Origin: a virus
Length of the DNA: 40,072 bases
IMG/VR virus record: IMGVR_UViG_3300038417_000606
Location: 1-40,072 of that record
Reading direction: 5' to 3' (one strand)
The notes beneath the pieces were generated by a model. It was not told the DNA's origin, made no database searches, and saw only the letters and a list, made by a program, of their open reading frames with translations. Below are positions 1-9,600 of the stretch, in pieces; positions within the stretch are counted from its first letter, which is position 1, and every line of letters begins with the position of its first letter. A program made the position numbers and the translations under genes.

Positions 1-333
1 TTATTTCCTTACCAAAATCTTCACGCCCATACTATCGGTTAGTTCGACTTCAATTAGAGTTGCAATCAACTGCTTCGCCTCCTCTTTCTTTTTCCGCCCT
101 TCAAGCCGCAGAGTGTTGACAAAATCGTTATATGTAACAAATTCCTCATCTTTCGGATCTGATATTCCGAGGCGGAGCATTTTTAACTCAAGCGATAATC
201 CAGAATTTGGTTCATCTGGATACCTTGCTTTAATCTTTTTAAAGGTATCAAGATCAATCTCGTCATCGCTTTTTATGTAACCGACAATGCGATATTCACC
301 GGTTTCTTGTTTTTCAAAAATATTTGTTCCCAT
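1..333 (-). CDS. Hypothetical protein downstream of the DGR reverse transcriptase
   Basis: This is a 110-residue soluble protein rich in Lys and Glu, with no signal peptide or membrane segment. I do not recognise a family. The start at 333 is chosen because GGAGAAG lies just upstream of that ATG. A longer frame reaching 396 has no comparable ribosome site and would overlap the reverse transcriptase more. Even so, the first 61 bases overlap the 3' end of the reverse transcriptase gene in another frame, so the two are probably translationally coupled. Its place directly after the retroelement could mean an accessory role, but nothing in the sequence shows this. The stop codon occupies the first three bases of the window, so the gene is complete. 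Confidence 0.6.
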   Translation of the reverse strand: MGTNIFEKQETGEYRIVGYIKSDDEIDLDTFKKIKARYPDEPNSGLSLELKMLRLGISDPKDEEFVTYNDFVNTLRLEGRKKKEEAKQLIATLIEVELTDSMGVKILVRK

Positions 334-1328
334 TTTTCTTCTCCAATAATGGTTTTTATTTTTTCTAGAAACACCTTTGATTCGCAATACTTGCATTGCC
401 CCAATAAACTCTGAAGTGAGTCATTAAAGCGGGCGTTCGGAACGTTCGCTTTTACAAACTTCCTGAATTTCCGGTAATTCTTACTCATCACTCTTTTGCG
501 CAATATTCTGTAACGCGCAAATTGGCGGAACCCAAGAAAATCTATTCCTTGGGATATGTTGAAGACCGCTGTTTTCTCGTTTAATTCAAGATGCAGCTTG
601 TTCAATGCCCCTTTTATTTCACGATGCCACGCCCAGAGTATTTTTTTATCGTTACCGACGATAACCATATCATCCATATAGCGCACATAGTGTTTTACGC
701 ACAATATCTCTTTTATAAAATGGTCGAGTCGGCTGAGATAAATATTAGCAAAAAGCTGCGATGTCAAATTTCCCACCGGAACTCCAGGATCGTCGGTGGA
801 GTTTATTATTATATCTAATAGGCCAAGCGTTTTCTTGCATCGTATCACTTTTCTGAGCTGTTGTTTCAAAACAGCATGGTCGATATTGTAGAAATATTTT
901 CTCACGTCCATTTTAAGACAGAAGACTTGTTTGCCCTTACCTAATTCGCTCGATATGAATTTTTCATTACGAACGACTCCAGCCAGGGTTCCTTTATTCT
1001 TGCGGCAAGCGAAGGAATCGCTAATAAATGTCCGTTCAAAAAGTGGTTCAATGATATTGCATATCGCCTGCTGAATAACCCTGTCTCGGAAGGGCAATGC
1101 AAGAATTAATCTTACCTTGGGATCATAAACATAGAACTCTTTGTATCTGCCCGGCTTGTAAACCTGATGCATTAAAATGTTATGCAGATCGATTAGGTTC
1201 TCTTCCAATCTTGAAGAAAACTCAAGCACTTCCTTCTTATAGCGCTTGTTCCTACGCGCTTTCAGGTAGGCAAGGTGAAGATTATCAAATGAACTTATTT
1301 TATCGTAAAGATTGTTGAACGACTTCAA
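273..1328 (-). CDS. DGR reverse transcriptase
   Basis: This 351-residue reverse transcriptase copies the template-repeat RNA into cDNA with errors at adenines, which then replaces the variable repeat of the target gene. The palm motifs are visible: motif A LKMDVRKYF (Asp141), the DGR-type motif VGNLTSQ at about 185-191 (other retroelement RTs usually have QGxxxSP here), and the catalytic YMDD at 217-220. Length matches DGR enzymes. There is no maturase, RNase H or nuclease domain, which argues against a group II intron RT. The start is a TTG at 1328 with GGGAG about 8 bases upstream; no ATG fits the conserved N-terminus. It follows the template repeat in the order target-Avd-TR-RT, the same as in Bordetella phage BPP-1. 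Confidence 0.93.
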   Translation of the reverse strand: MKSFNNLYDKISSFDNLHLAYLKARRNKRYKKEVLEFSSRLEENLIDLHNILMHQVYKPGRYKEFYVYDPKVRLILALPFRDRVIQQAICNIIEPLFERTFISDSFACRKNKGTLAGVVRNEKFISSELGKGKQVFCLKMDVRKYFYNIDHAVLKQQLRKVIRCKKTLGLLDIIINSTDDPGVPVGNLTSQLFANIYLSRLDHFIKEILCVKHYVRYMDDMVIVGNDKKILWAWHREIKGALNKLHLELNEKTAVFNISQGIDFLGFRQFARYRILRKRVMSKNYRKFRKFVKANVPNARFNDSLQSLLGQCKYCESKVFLEKIKTIIGEEKWEQIFLKNKKPVNIALSVT

Positions 1329-1441
1329 AAATTATCTCCCATACAGAATTATCTTGTAAAAGTTACTAACCGTATCAGAGTAAATATATTTATCCCGATA
1401 ATTTTTCGAGAAGGACAAGTCTCCTTTTGTTTTGTGCATTG

Positions 1442-1463
1442 CCTTGGATTCGTGAATCCAAGG
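1442..1463 (-). repeat. Perfect hairpin between template repeat and reverse transcriptase
   Basis: CCTTGGATTC and GAATCCAAGG form a perfect 10-base stem around a 2-base loop. A second hairpin, AGCTTTC-AC-GAAAGCT (about 1468-1483), lies directly beside it and runs into the edge of the template repeat. Both lie 3' of the template in the sense of transcription. In known DGRs the RNA around TR is structured and needed for cDNA priming, so these are candidates for that structure; the role is inferred. Confidence 0.6.
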
Positions 1464-1474
1464 ATCGAGCTTTC

Positions 1475-1588
1475 ACGAAAGCTAGCCGGAAACCAATATT
1501 CCAATTGACGTTCCCCCGTTCATTGTTCAGGTTCAGTGCGGAAACTCCGGCGTTAGCTACATTGTCGCAATTGCCGCCGCGAATCGGG
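1475..1588 (-). repeat. DGR template repeat (TR)
   Basis: This is a non-coding 114-base copy of the 3' end of the target gene at 1987-2100, in the same orientation. In the 108 bases from 1481, 23 positions differ from the variable repeat. Nineteen of them are template adenines on the minus (coding) strand, out of 27 adenines present, mostly A to G. Four differences are at other bases. If read in the target frame, the template is dense in AAT and AAC codons, the codons that give most amino-acid diversity under adenine mutagenesis. The RT-proximal end, identical in the GCTAGCCGGAAACC stretch, corresponds to the initiation-of-mutagenic-homing region. Confidence 0.95.
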
Positions 1589-1606
1589 CATTTAACAGAC
1601 TTTATC

Positions 1607-1939
1607 CTATTTAGTAGACTTAATCCATCCGCCTAGCATTTTGCCAATTTCTGATAGATTCGCTGCTAAAATTTCATATTGTTTTAATTTCAAAAATTGC
1701 AAATCCTTCGCAACCCTCAACTGGAATCTTAATATATCCAACTTGACGTCAGCTTCTATAAGAATCTTTCTTCGGTCTTGCAATTTATTGGCTGTTATAA
1801 ACAGCATCAGCATATCAAAGAACGTATTTTTAATGTCCGCCGCTAAAACAAACTTTTCTGATTTCGGGAAATTCTTGATTGCAATATGGAGATACAAAAA
1901 GCAATCGTATGATTTTTGAAATATTATTAGCTTCTCCAT
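1607..1939 (-). CDS. avd: Accessory variability determinant (Avd)
   Basis: This small 110-residue helical protein fits the Avd family, a barrel-forming four-helix protein that binds the DGR reverse transcriptase and template RNA and is needed for mutagenic retrohoming. The sequence is rich in Lys, Leu and Phe with four predicted helical blocks, for example EKLIIFQKSYDCFLYLHIAI near the N-terminus and a C-terminal stretch ending in LGGWIKSTK. The ATG at 1939 is preferred, with a GAGAG ribosome site; an upstream TTG in the variable repeat would add 17 unlikely residues. It sits between the target gene and the template repeat, the usual Avd position, which strongly supports the call. Confidence 0.88.
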   Translation of the reverse strand: MEKLIIFQKSYDCFLYLHIAIKNFPKSEKFVLAADIKNTFFDMLMLFITANKLQDRRKILIEADVKLDILRFQLRVAKDLQFLKLKQYEILAANLSEIGKMLGGWIKSTK

Positions 1940-1979
1940 TTTACTCTCTTTCAGAGATCCAGAAATCAGATACCAGATA

Positions 1980-3185
1980 CTAAAGCACAAAAGCTAGCCG
2001 GAAACCATCACTCCAATCGACGGACCCCCGCCCATCGCCCAGGTACAGCGCGGAAACCCCGGCGCTAGCTAAACCGCCGCGATCGCCGCCGCGATGCGGG
2101 ATACTTTCTATAGCGTTATTGTACCAGAAATAATCCCCGTTATAACCGGTTGTAAAGGGAAGCACTCCTAAAGATTTTAATAACGCTACACCAGCCGACG
2201 CACCGCTCACATCTGATTCAACTGTAATAGATTCAAATGTTTTACTCCCGCTTCCACTTGTCGCCGCTTTCGTAATATTACCATTTGAATAAACTTTTAA
2301 TGTGTCTGCCGTTCCAGGTGCAACTAATGTACCGTCTTCCAGAATTGCTTTCCATTCCGTACTGCCGACAAGCTGACTCTTAGTCGCGTCGGCGGCGTTG
2401 TTATTGACCAAAATATTAATCTCGCCATTAAGCAATCGCAAACCACCAACCCATTCCCAGACGTTCCCGGAAAGATCAAATACACCAGACGCGTCAAAAT
2501 TGTGGGATGTTTTTATCCCACCGCTGCCCGTAAGCCATCTTGCAGATTCTACCGCGACTCCGAAATTAGCCAATGTATAGCATCTGCCAACAATAGACAG
2601 ATCTCTATCATCTCTGCCGTAATTTGTGTTGCCATACGGCTGCGTGGCTCCTGCAACTGATTTTATTTGTAACGCCGCCCACTCCGCGTTTGTCATCAGA
2701 TGGAAACCCGCAATCGCACCGGCATTATTTGCTGCACAAAGAGCAAGTGCTGTATCAAAATTTACACTTGATTTTTGCTCTACATTTTTGCGAGATCCGG
2801 CTGTTACTCCGCTTGTATTATCAACTAAACCCGCAGCGGTTAATAGGCACGCTTGATATTTGGCGATAAAAATTTCTCTCTCAACTCCGCCGACCATAAA
2901 CGCTGGATGGATCAATGTTGAAGCAAAGCCATTTGTCGGATCCCAGTTGAATCGTTGCAACTTGACAAACTCGGAATAGACACCATTCTTATTCGCAATT
3001 GCAAAATTGTTCGGTAGTGAGTTGTGCGGTATAATTTGTTGATCGGATGCTTGGAATCCGTGGTTGATAAGCCATTGCTTGATATCGTTACTAATTGTAT
3101 GAACAGCGTTCCAATTCGATGGACGTACGAGTGTTGTATCTTCATCGTCAGCTTTCTCGCTAACAAAAGTATGTGTAATATCCAT
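1980..3185 (-). CDS. DGR target protein, formylglycine-enzyme/C-type-lectin fold, probable receptor-binding protein
   Basis: This 401-residue protein is the substrate of the retroelement. The N-terminus has a short motif of the type found on phage tail and fibre proteins (DITHTFVSEKADDEDTTLVRPSNWNAVH, about residues 2-29). The rest resembles the formylglycine-generating-enzyme/sulfatase-modifying fold used by many DGR targets: GFHLMTNAEWAAL (about 162-174), GRDD, and SGNVWEWVGG (about 240-249). The last 40 residues (from about PHRGGDRGG to GFRLAFVL) are encoded by the variable repeat and hold the diversified positions. GGAG precedes the ATG. It follows the tail-type gene at 3206. By analogy with BPP-1 Mtd it should sit on the virion and bind the host surface; the ligand is unknown. 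Confidence 0.92.
   Translation of the reverse strand: MDITHTFVSEKADDEDTTLVRPSNWNAVHTISNDIKQWLINHGFQASDQQIIPHNSLPNNFAIANKNGVYSEFVKLQRFNWDPTNGFASTLIHPAFMVGGVEREIFIAKYQACLLTAAGLVDNTSGVTAGSRKNVEQKSSVNFDTALALCAANNAGAIAGFHLMTNAEWAALQIKSVAGATQPYGNTNYGRDDRDLSIVGRCYTLANFGVAVESARWLTGSGGIKTSHNFDASGVFDLSGNVWEWVGGLRLLNGEINILVNNNAADATKSQLVGSTEWKAILEDGTLVAPGTADTLKVYSNGNITKAATSGSGSKTFESITVESDVSGASAGVALLKSLGVLPFTTGYNGDYFWYNNAIESIPHRGGDRGGLASAGVSALYLGDGRGSVDWSDGFRLAFVL
1987..2100 (-). repeat. DGR variable repeat (VR)
   Basis: This forms the 3' end of the target gene and aligns without gaps to the template repeat. Differences are concentrated at template adenines. Comparing codons, template residues I, N, C, D, N, V, N, N, N, N, E, N, N, N and I become H, D, R, G, G, L, S, Y, G, D, G, S, D, S and D: about 15 changed residues in a stretch of roughly 35. 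The conserved codons encode the framework residues such as GVSAL, DW and GFRLAF. The stop codon follows just beyond the repeat. Confidence 0.95.
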
Positions 3186-3205
3186 TTTAAAAATCTCCTA
3201 TTTTA

Positions 3206-3622
3206 TTATGCACCTTGTTTCGGTAATGTATGAGTAAACGATGTTACGGATACTCTCGCACCTGCTTGAATTGCTACACTGTTAAGAATGAGATTTGCTG
3301 TTGCAGTTCCCGCTGATCCATCCCATAATTTTGTTGTACCATCTGATTTCAATAGTCTGAACCATGTTGCGGTTCCTGTATGATCTGCGCTTGAATCGTC
3401 GGTGATTGCTCTTGCTGTGATAACTCCGGCCACTGCTGCATCAAATGCAGTTGCATTCATTCTCAGTTCCGCTAGTAAGACTTGATTTGTTATTGCTGTG
3501 TCTGCTGTTGCGGGTTGAGTGCCGTCATAAATTCGTAAATAGCCACTATTAGCTAATGGTGCTAGTGCGTCAAGCTGTGTGTTTGCCGCAAGATCGCTGA
3601 GTTGTGTGTTGAGTACTGACAT
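3206..3622 (-). CDS. Phage virion-associated hypothetical protein
   Basis: This 138-residue protein, rich in Ala, Thr and Ser, has the pattern of a phage protein family often found next to tail-fibre genes: LRIYDGTQPATADTAIT, LLAELRMNATAF and GTATWFRLLKSDGTT. It has no membrane segment and no catalytic motif. GAGG lies 8 or so bases upstream of the ATG at 3622. It precedes the DGR target gene by about 20 bases and is probably co-transcribed, so a structural role at the tail tip or as an adaptor is likely but not proven. I do not know a biochemical function for the family. Confidence 0.75.
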   Translation of the reverse strand: MSVLNTQLSDLAANTQLDALAPLANSGYLRIYDGTQPATADTAITNQVLLAELRMNATAFDAAVAGVITARAITDDSSADHTGTATWFRLLKSDGTTKLWDGSAGTATANLILNSVAIQAGARVSVTSFTHTLPKQGA

Positions 3623-3654
3623 ATAGACCTCTTCTTAAATTAGTGAGTGAATGT

Positions 3655-6600
3655 TTATTTTTTCTCTGCTGTGATTTCCTGGATAAGTCCTTCTAAGTTC
3701 CTTTGTATCTTGAATACCCATTTCGTAGGTACTGATTGTTTTTTCTCCTCTTCAATCTTTTTGATTTCTGATATTATTTCATTCTTTGTTTCATTTGCGT
3801 TTTCTTTTTGCTCTGCTAGGACTTGTTGCACTATTTCTTTAACTATTTCAGTGTTTTGGATTTTAGGCGGTTCAGGTTTCTTTGCTTCTATGCTTTTCAT
3901 AAGTGGTTCCTCGGAAGCGGGTTCTTCTGCTTTTACTTTATGGTTTCCGCTTTCAATCCATTTCTTGAATTCTTCGATAGTCATTTCTGCCATGCTATCG
4001 ATTCTCTTGTCTGCATCGTCGGAATAATTGGACTTGTACGCTTCGGTAGCTTCCTTTTTGTTTGACATCAGCATGAGAATCTTATGTTCGTCGAATTTCT
4101 TTGTGTCCGGGAATACTTGGTTGACGATATAGACGTTCTTTGCGTCCTTATCGTCGCCAAGGAATACATCAAGGTGATCCTTATCTTTTCCTGTAGTGCC
4201 ATTAATATATCCATAGTCATGCTTGAGTTTGCATTCCCAAGGAGTTCCGTTGTGATCTTTACCTCTTCGAATGCTTCCCTTTGGATTTTCTATACTGATA
4301 GTTAATCCATAGAGAGATACCTTACCCTTGGCATAGTTTCCGGCTTTCTTCTCTGCTTCGGTAGGATTAGTATCAGTATCTTTCCGGGCTTGGATTAGTT
4401 GTTTGAACCATTCACGCGCATTGGAGAAGATAGATTTTGTTATATCTGCGGTCTCAGGATCGAATGTCCCTTTGTTGCCGATTGCGGATTTGATTTGAGA
4501 TGGATTGAATATCGCCCATGTTCCACCTTCCATCTTTCCATGAATTGAATCGTATCCCATGTTTTTTGCATATTTCGATATATCCCCAAAATATTCATTG
4601 AAAGCCTTCGATATCAAGATATCATTATCTTTAGCTTTCGATAGTTCTTCTTGCCATCCTTGCCAATAGCCTTTCCACCTTGAATCTTCGATTTCCCCTT
4701 TACCATTTTTAGAACGTTCTTCATTTAATGCCTTGCGTATTTTTTCCTCTGGAAGTATAGGAACATCCGATATCTCAAGCGGGTTCTTTGCTGTAAGATA
4801 GGTTTCATAAACCTGCTTCTTACCTTTCTCTTTGTCGTTTAATCTTCGGGCTGTAAAGTTCTCTGCTGTTGACTTTGATTCTGTAAAGTATATTGCTTTT
4901 CCCGCCCATCCTGAATCTCGTTTTCCTGTCTCGCTGAATTCTGTAAATCCTCCAGTTGGTGTCCCATGATATACTACTTTTGGCTTTCCATCTTTGTCAA
5001 CTACTTTGCTATCACCAAACCACTTTTTGAATTCCGGCGTTGAAGTCTGGTCTTTAGGGGTAGAACCCGCCTCACCTGTGCCGGATGAAACGGGTTCCGA
5101 TTTGACACTGCCTGATTCAGTGCCGGGGGATTTCTCTCTAAGCCTTGATGTTGATACCGATGAACCTGGCTCCTTCTCATACGCTTCTAATGCTTCACGA
5201 TAGAACTGGCCTTTAACGGCAACATCTAAGGCTTCTTGATTCTTTTTCTCATTCATCAGCTTTCTAAACTCTATCTTTATTTCCCCTTGGAGTCTCTTTA
5301 GTTCTTCAGCTTGTTCTGGAGTTGCCTTGTCTCCGAAGGCTATTGCATCTTGTGTGTTTTTGAATTCGGGAATAGTAGCCTCACCGCTTCCTTGTGGTTT
5401 CGATTCTAAAGCTGGATTTTGGCTACTCTGATTCCCTTTACGCTGTTCGCGTTCTTCTTTTGCATAGGATATTTTTCGGATTAGCTCCAATTTACTATCT
5501 GCATATTGATATTCTTTTTTCTCTTCACCTTGTTCAAGATCGGCTTCGAGTGCTGCAACAAGTCTATCCCACTTGGCTTCGTGTTGCTTGACTAAATTCT
5601 TTTGATGATCGGCTTCGTGTGTGAGTTCGGCTATTCGTACTGCCTTGACTTCTCCCTTATCGCTTATGATAGTTGCTATATTATCGCCGAACCTTCCAAG
5701 TGAATACTTTTTGCTATCATGAATTACGGTATCACCTTCCTGCCAGTCATGATGCTTCGGAAGTGGTTTGCCTTTCGCATCGCCCTTGAATTCCTGTCCC
5801 TTTTCATCCTCATAGTAATAAACCCATTCTCCGCCCTTGCCTCTCTCTCTACGTTTGTATTTATGGTTCGGTTTCTCCTGACCAAGTGATTTCCATGAGA
5901 GTTGAGCGGATTGCTGTTTCGGTTTTGGTGTTCCGAACATATCCATTTGAGACTTGAAGAATCGGAAGATTGATTTTCGAATACTTGATTCCGTTACCTT
6001 GCTTTCCCAGTCTGTATATCGATTATCAAGTTCGCCCTTTGTCATAAACCTTGGTTGATTGTAAAGTCTATCTCCCTTATATCTCACAGCATATTCATCA
6101 TGTCCCCATTTGCTCTTTTCAATTGACGTTACTTCTGCCTTTTCGCATGTTACCTGCTGAATCCCAAGTTCCGCCTTCATTCTCATGAGATTCTTTTTAA
6201 GTTCCGCCCGGTTGCTATAAATCGAAAGAACATATTGATCTCTTTCTTTCTCCTCCGTCTTGTACTCGAGATTGCGTTTGATTGCAATGCGCTTTTTATT
6301 TACCGCTTCATAGAGTTTGAAATTATGAGAAGAAAATCCGCCCTTATGATATTTATTCCAGAACTGTTTCTCCAGTTCACTCGTTTCATTAATCAATGCA
6401 ATTCCAAGTTCCAGCTTCTTTGATCGAATAAGTTCTTCACCGGACTTTGATTCTCCGAAGTTTGTTACGCACTCGCTTCCTACTGATAGATACCATTCCT
6501 TTGTATCGTTTTTGATAGGATAAGCCATTTTGATTTTATGGCCGCAAAGACCGCAACACATTGAATCAGGATCGGAACCGGACTTGAATATCGTAGGTGC

Positions 6601-9600
6601 TTCTTTGAAGTTCTCTATTCCCTTACGGTCGAATTCCGGCATGATATGTCCTTCTCCATCGTCGGTCATGCTTTTTATCGGAACCGCACTCCATTCGTCT
6701 CTATTGCTTTTCATTTGGTAGAGATTAAATCCTACATGGTCATCATAACTACCTTTTCGGATCCCATTCTTCTTGCGGACATCTTCCCATGCCGTTGCTT
6801 CTTCTTGCTCTTTGGTCTTTCCGGTGTCGGGCTTCGCTTCTTCCTTCTTCTCCGCTTCCAGCTTCAGCTTCTTGAATGGAATATGAGAGGTGGGCTTGGA
6901 TTCGGCTTCTTTCATCAATCGTTCTATATTTGATCGGAACTTCTCATTCCAATAATCATAGAATTTTTCTTGTGCTGATTGTTTTTCTGAATCATATTTA
7001 TAATTAGTCTCGAAAGGGTCTGAATACTTTCTTAATAATGCTCCTCTGTAATTTGCCGGCAATACCTTCACTGCATCTTCTGGATCGCCCGTTAGAAATC
7101 CTCTTGCACTTAACTCTTCCATTGCCTTCAATGTCTGTGGTTTCTTCTTTTGCTCTGCTTCATCGCGTTCTCTACGTTTCGCATATTTATCCTCTTTAGG
7201 TTCCGGTTTCTTTTCTGTCTTCATCGCTTCAATCTCTGCCTGCGTATGCCAGCGGGGTTTCCCTATCGTTGTTTCGAGTAAGGTATATTCGATTCCGTTC
7301 TCTGTCTTCTTATCTCCGACATGATGCTCTTCCTGAACACCAAATAGATTGCCTTGATCGACTTTGAACTTCTTGATTTCGGATTGGTATTTGTTGGTTA
7401 GGGATTTAAAGAGTGAGCGTACAGGATTGATTATACCATTCTCTTTGATTAACTTTATTTGGCCTTCTGATTGCCTCGCCGCCGCCCGTGAAGAGGAAGG
7501 AGCTTCAGAAGAATTCAATCCATTATATCCAGTTCTCAAGTCGGTGGAATTGCTTTTGGCGGGAGTGGACTTTTTGAACTGGTTATTTATTTCTTCGTGA
7601 TACTTCTGTATTCTTGATTTGAAGAAGTACCCGAGCAATGACTTTCTGAGTTTGTGATGTTCAAGGTCGAATTCGAATTCCTTTGCAACATCCTTCATTT
7701 TCTTATATGCGTTGAATGCGCTGTAGGTTTGTTTCCCGGCTTCTTTTTCTTCAGCGGTCATTTCCTCTGCATTTTCTTCTCGGTAGGGTTTGTTCTCCAA
7801 GAATACTCTTTCCGCTATCTTGATAATATCTTCCTGTTGCTGTGCGGTTTGCTGTTCCGGTGACAACTGCGCTGCAAATATATCCGCTCCCTGTTCGCCT
7901 TTTTCTTTCAGAGTCTTCATTGCGTCTGCAAAGCGCTTCATCTTCAAGGCGAATAGTTCACGCGCTTGGTCTTTCTTATCCGGATCCCTGGGAGTCATCG
8001 CTTGATTGTACGCTATCATGCCGATAACGTTTAGCGGGTTCCTGAAGATGTTCCCTGATTTCTTATCGCCGAATTCAATTGCTTCCTGTCTCATACGCGA
8101 GATTAAGCTATCTGGGTTCTTCCGGCCTTCTTCTCCGGTCTCAAGGAATGGTATGTTTCCGCTCTTGTCGACCTTCAATAAGTTTTTAGTTGCGCTACTG
8201 AGTGAATCATATTGCTCAATGGAGTTCTTAAGGAATTTCTGGATATCTCCATTTGGCGGCACTGCTCCATCAGCGATATCCTTTTGATTGTCCGCAATGA
8301 TTGGAGCGGTTACTTTTACAAGTTCATGCGTGTCTTCACCTTTCCGGCTTACGGTCCGGATGAAATCCTTGTCAAGCTGTGCAAGCAAGGCAGTGTTCAC
8401 GACTTTGGCTTGTTCCGCCGGCCTATATTGAACTGCTATTGGATCATATCCACTGAGCTTGAGTATCTTCTGGTAAACCTGGGGATTGTTTCGAATGAAG
8501 TTCCCTACGTTCTTTTCTGTGATCGACCGTCGACCGATTCCCGTTAGATTCAGGTTTAATCCGAATTTCAATCGCTGTGCATTCTGGAAACTTCGTGCTT
8601 CTTCAACCTCTGTCATCGGCAAGGCTGAAGACTTCTGGCCGAATGCTCCTAACTTTCGCGCATCTTCATAAGTATGGACCGGAGACATAACGCGTACTAG
8701 CATCATATCATCGGTTACTTTGTCGGTAGGGATTCCAAGTTCTTTCGCCTTTTGCAGCATCATTCCGAAATACTTCTCTTTGCCTGCACCCTCCATGCCT
8801 TGAACTGCACCTGCCCGGCCATTGCCCTGAACGATGTAAGTCTTTCCACCTTTCGAATATGCTACCGGCGCTCCTCGAGTTGCATCCTTGTTATCTTCTA
8901 CAAGTTCCTCGTTAGGTTCTGATGCGATCTTACGCATTTGGATATTGCTTGCTTCATCCTTGTCACGTTCACGGGCTTGTAGTTCGGTAGGATGTTCTTT
9001 GTTAGCTTCGCCGGTCATACTATGAGATGCAATGATATCCTTTTTCGGAACGAAGGCATATTGGACTTGATATGATTCATTCTTGCTATCTCGAATTATC
9101 TTTACATTGTCATCGACGATAGCATCTTCTTTTTCGTTCGGTAATTCTGCTGGTTCATCCCAGCCAAATTTAGCGTTCTCATCTTTCTCCGTTTGCTTTG
9201 ATCTCAGGAAATCTTTACGCCTTGACATCAAAATATCTTTAGCAGTCTCAATATACTCATTCATCTCTCGGGGCTTTGGTGGTTCAATAATAACTCCAGT
9301 CTTTGCGAAATCATTCAAAGCTGTTACTTCTGATGCTCTCTTGACATCCTCTACTCGCATTCTTTCGGCCAGGGATAGAACATTAGCCTTCCATTCATCT
9401 GGATTGGCATAGCTTCCGGCAAGCTGTTCATCCATATCCGCTCCGCCATCCTTCAGCCATTGATCAAATACATCTTTATATTTTTCGGGTTCTAATCCTT
9501 CAACCTTCTTCGCATAGGGAACATTTTCATTACCATGAAGAACTCGAGCTTTTACGGTCTCCATGTCCTGGACTTGTTCGTTTTTCGCATCTAGCTTTTT

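Noticed and set aside
273-1328. Reverse transcriptase as a group II intron or retron enzyme
   Set aside because: The GNLTSQ motif, the lack of maturase or msr-msd signals, and the adjacent template/variable repeats identify a DGR instead.
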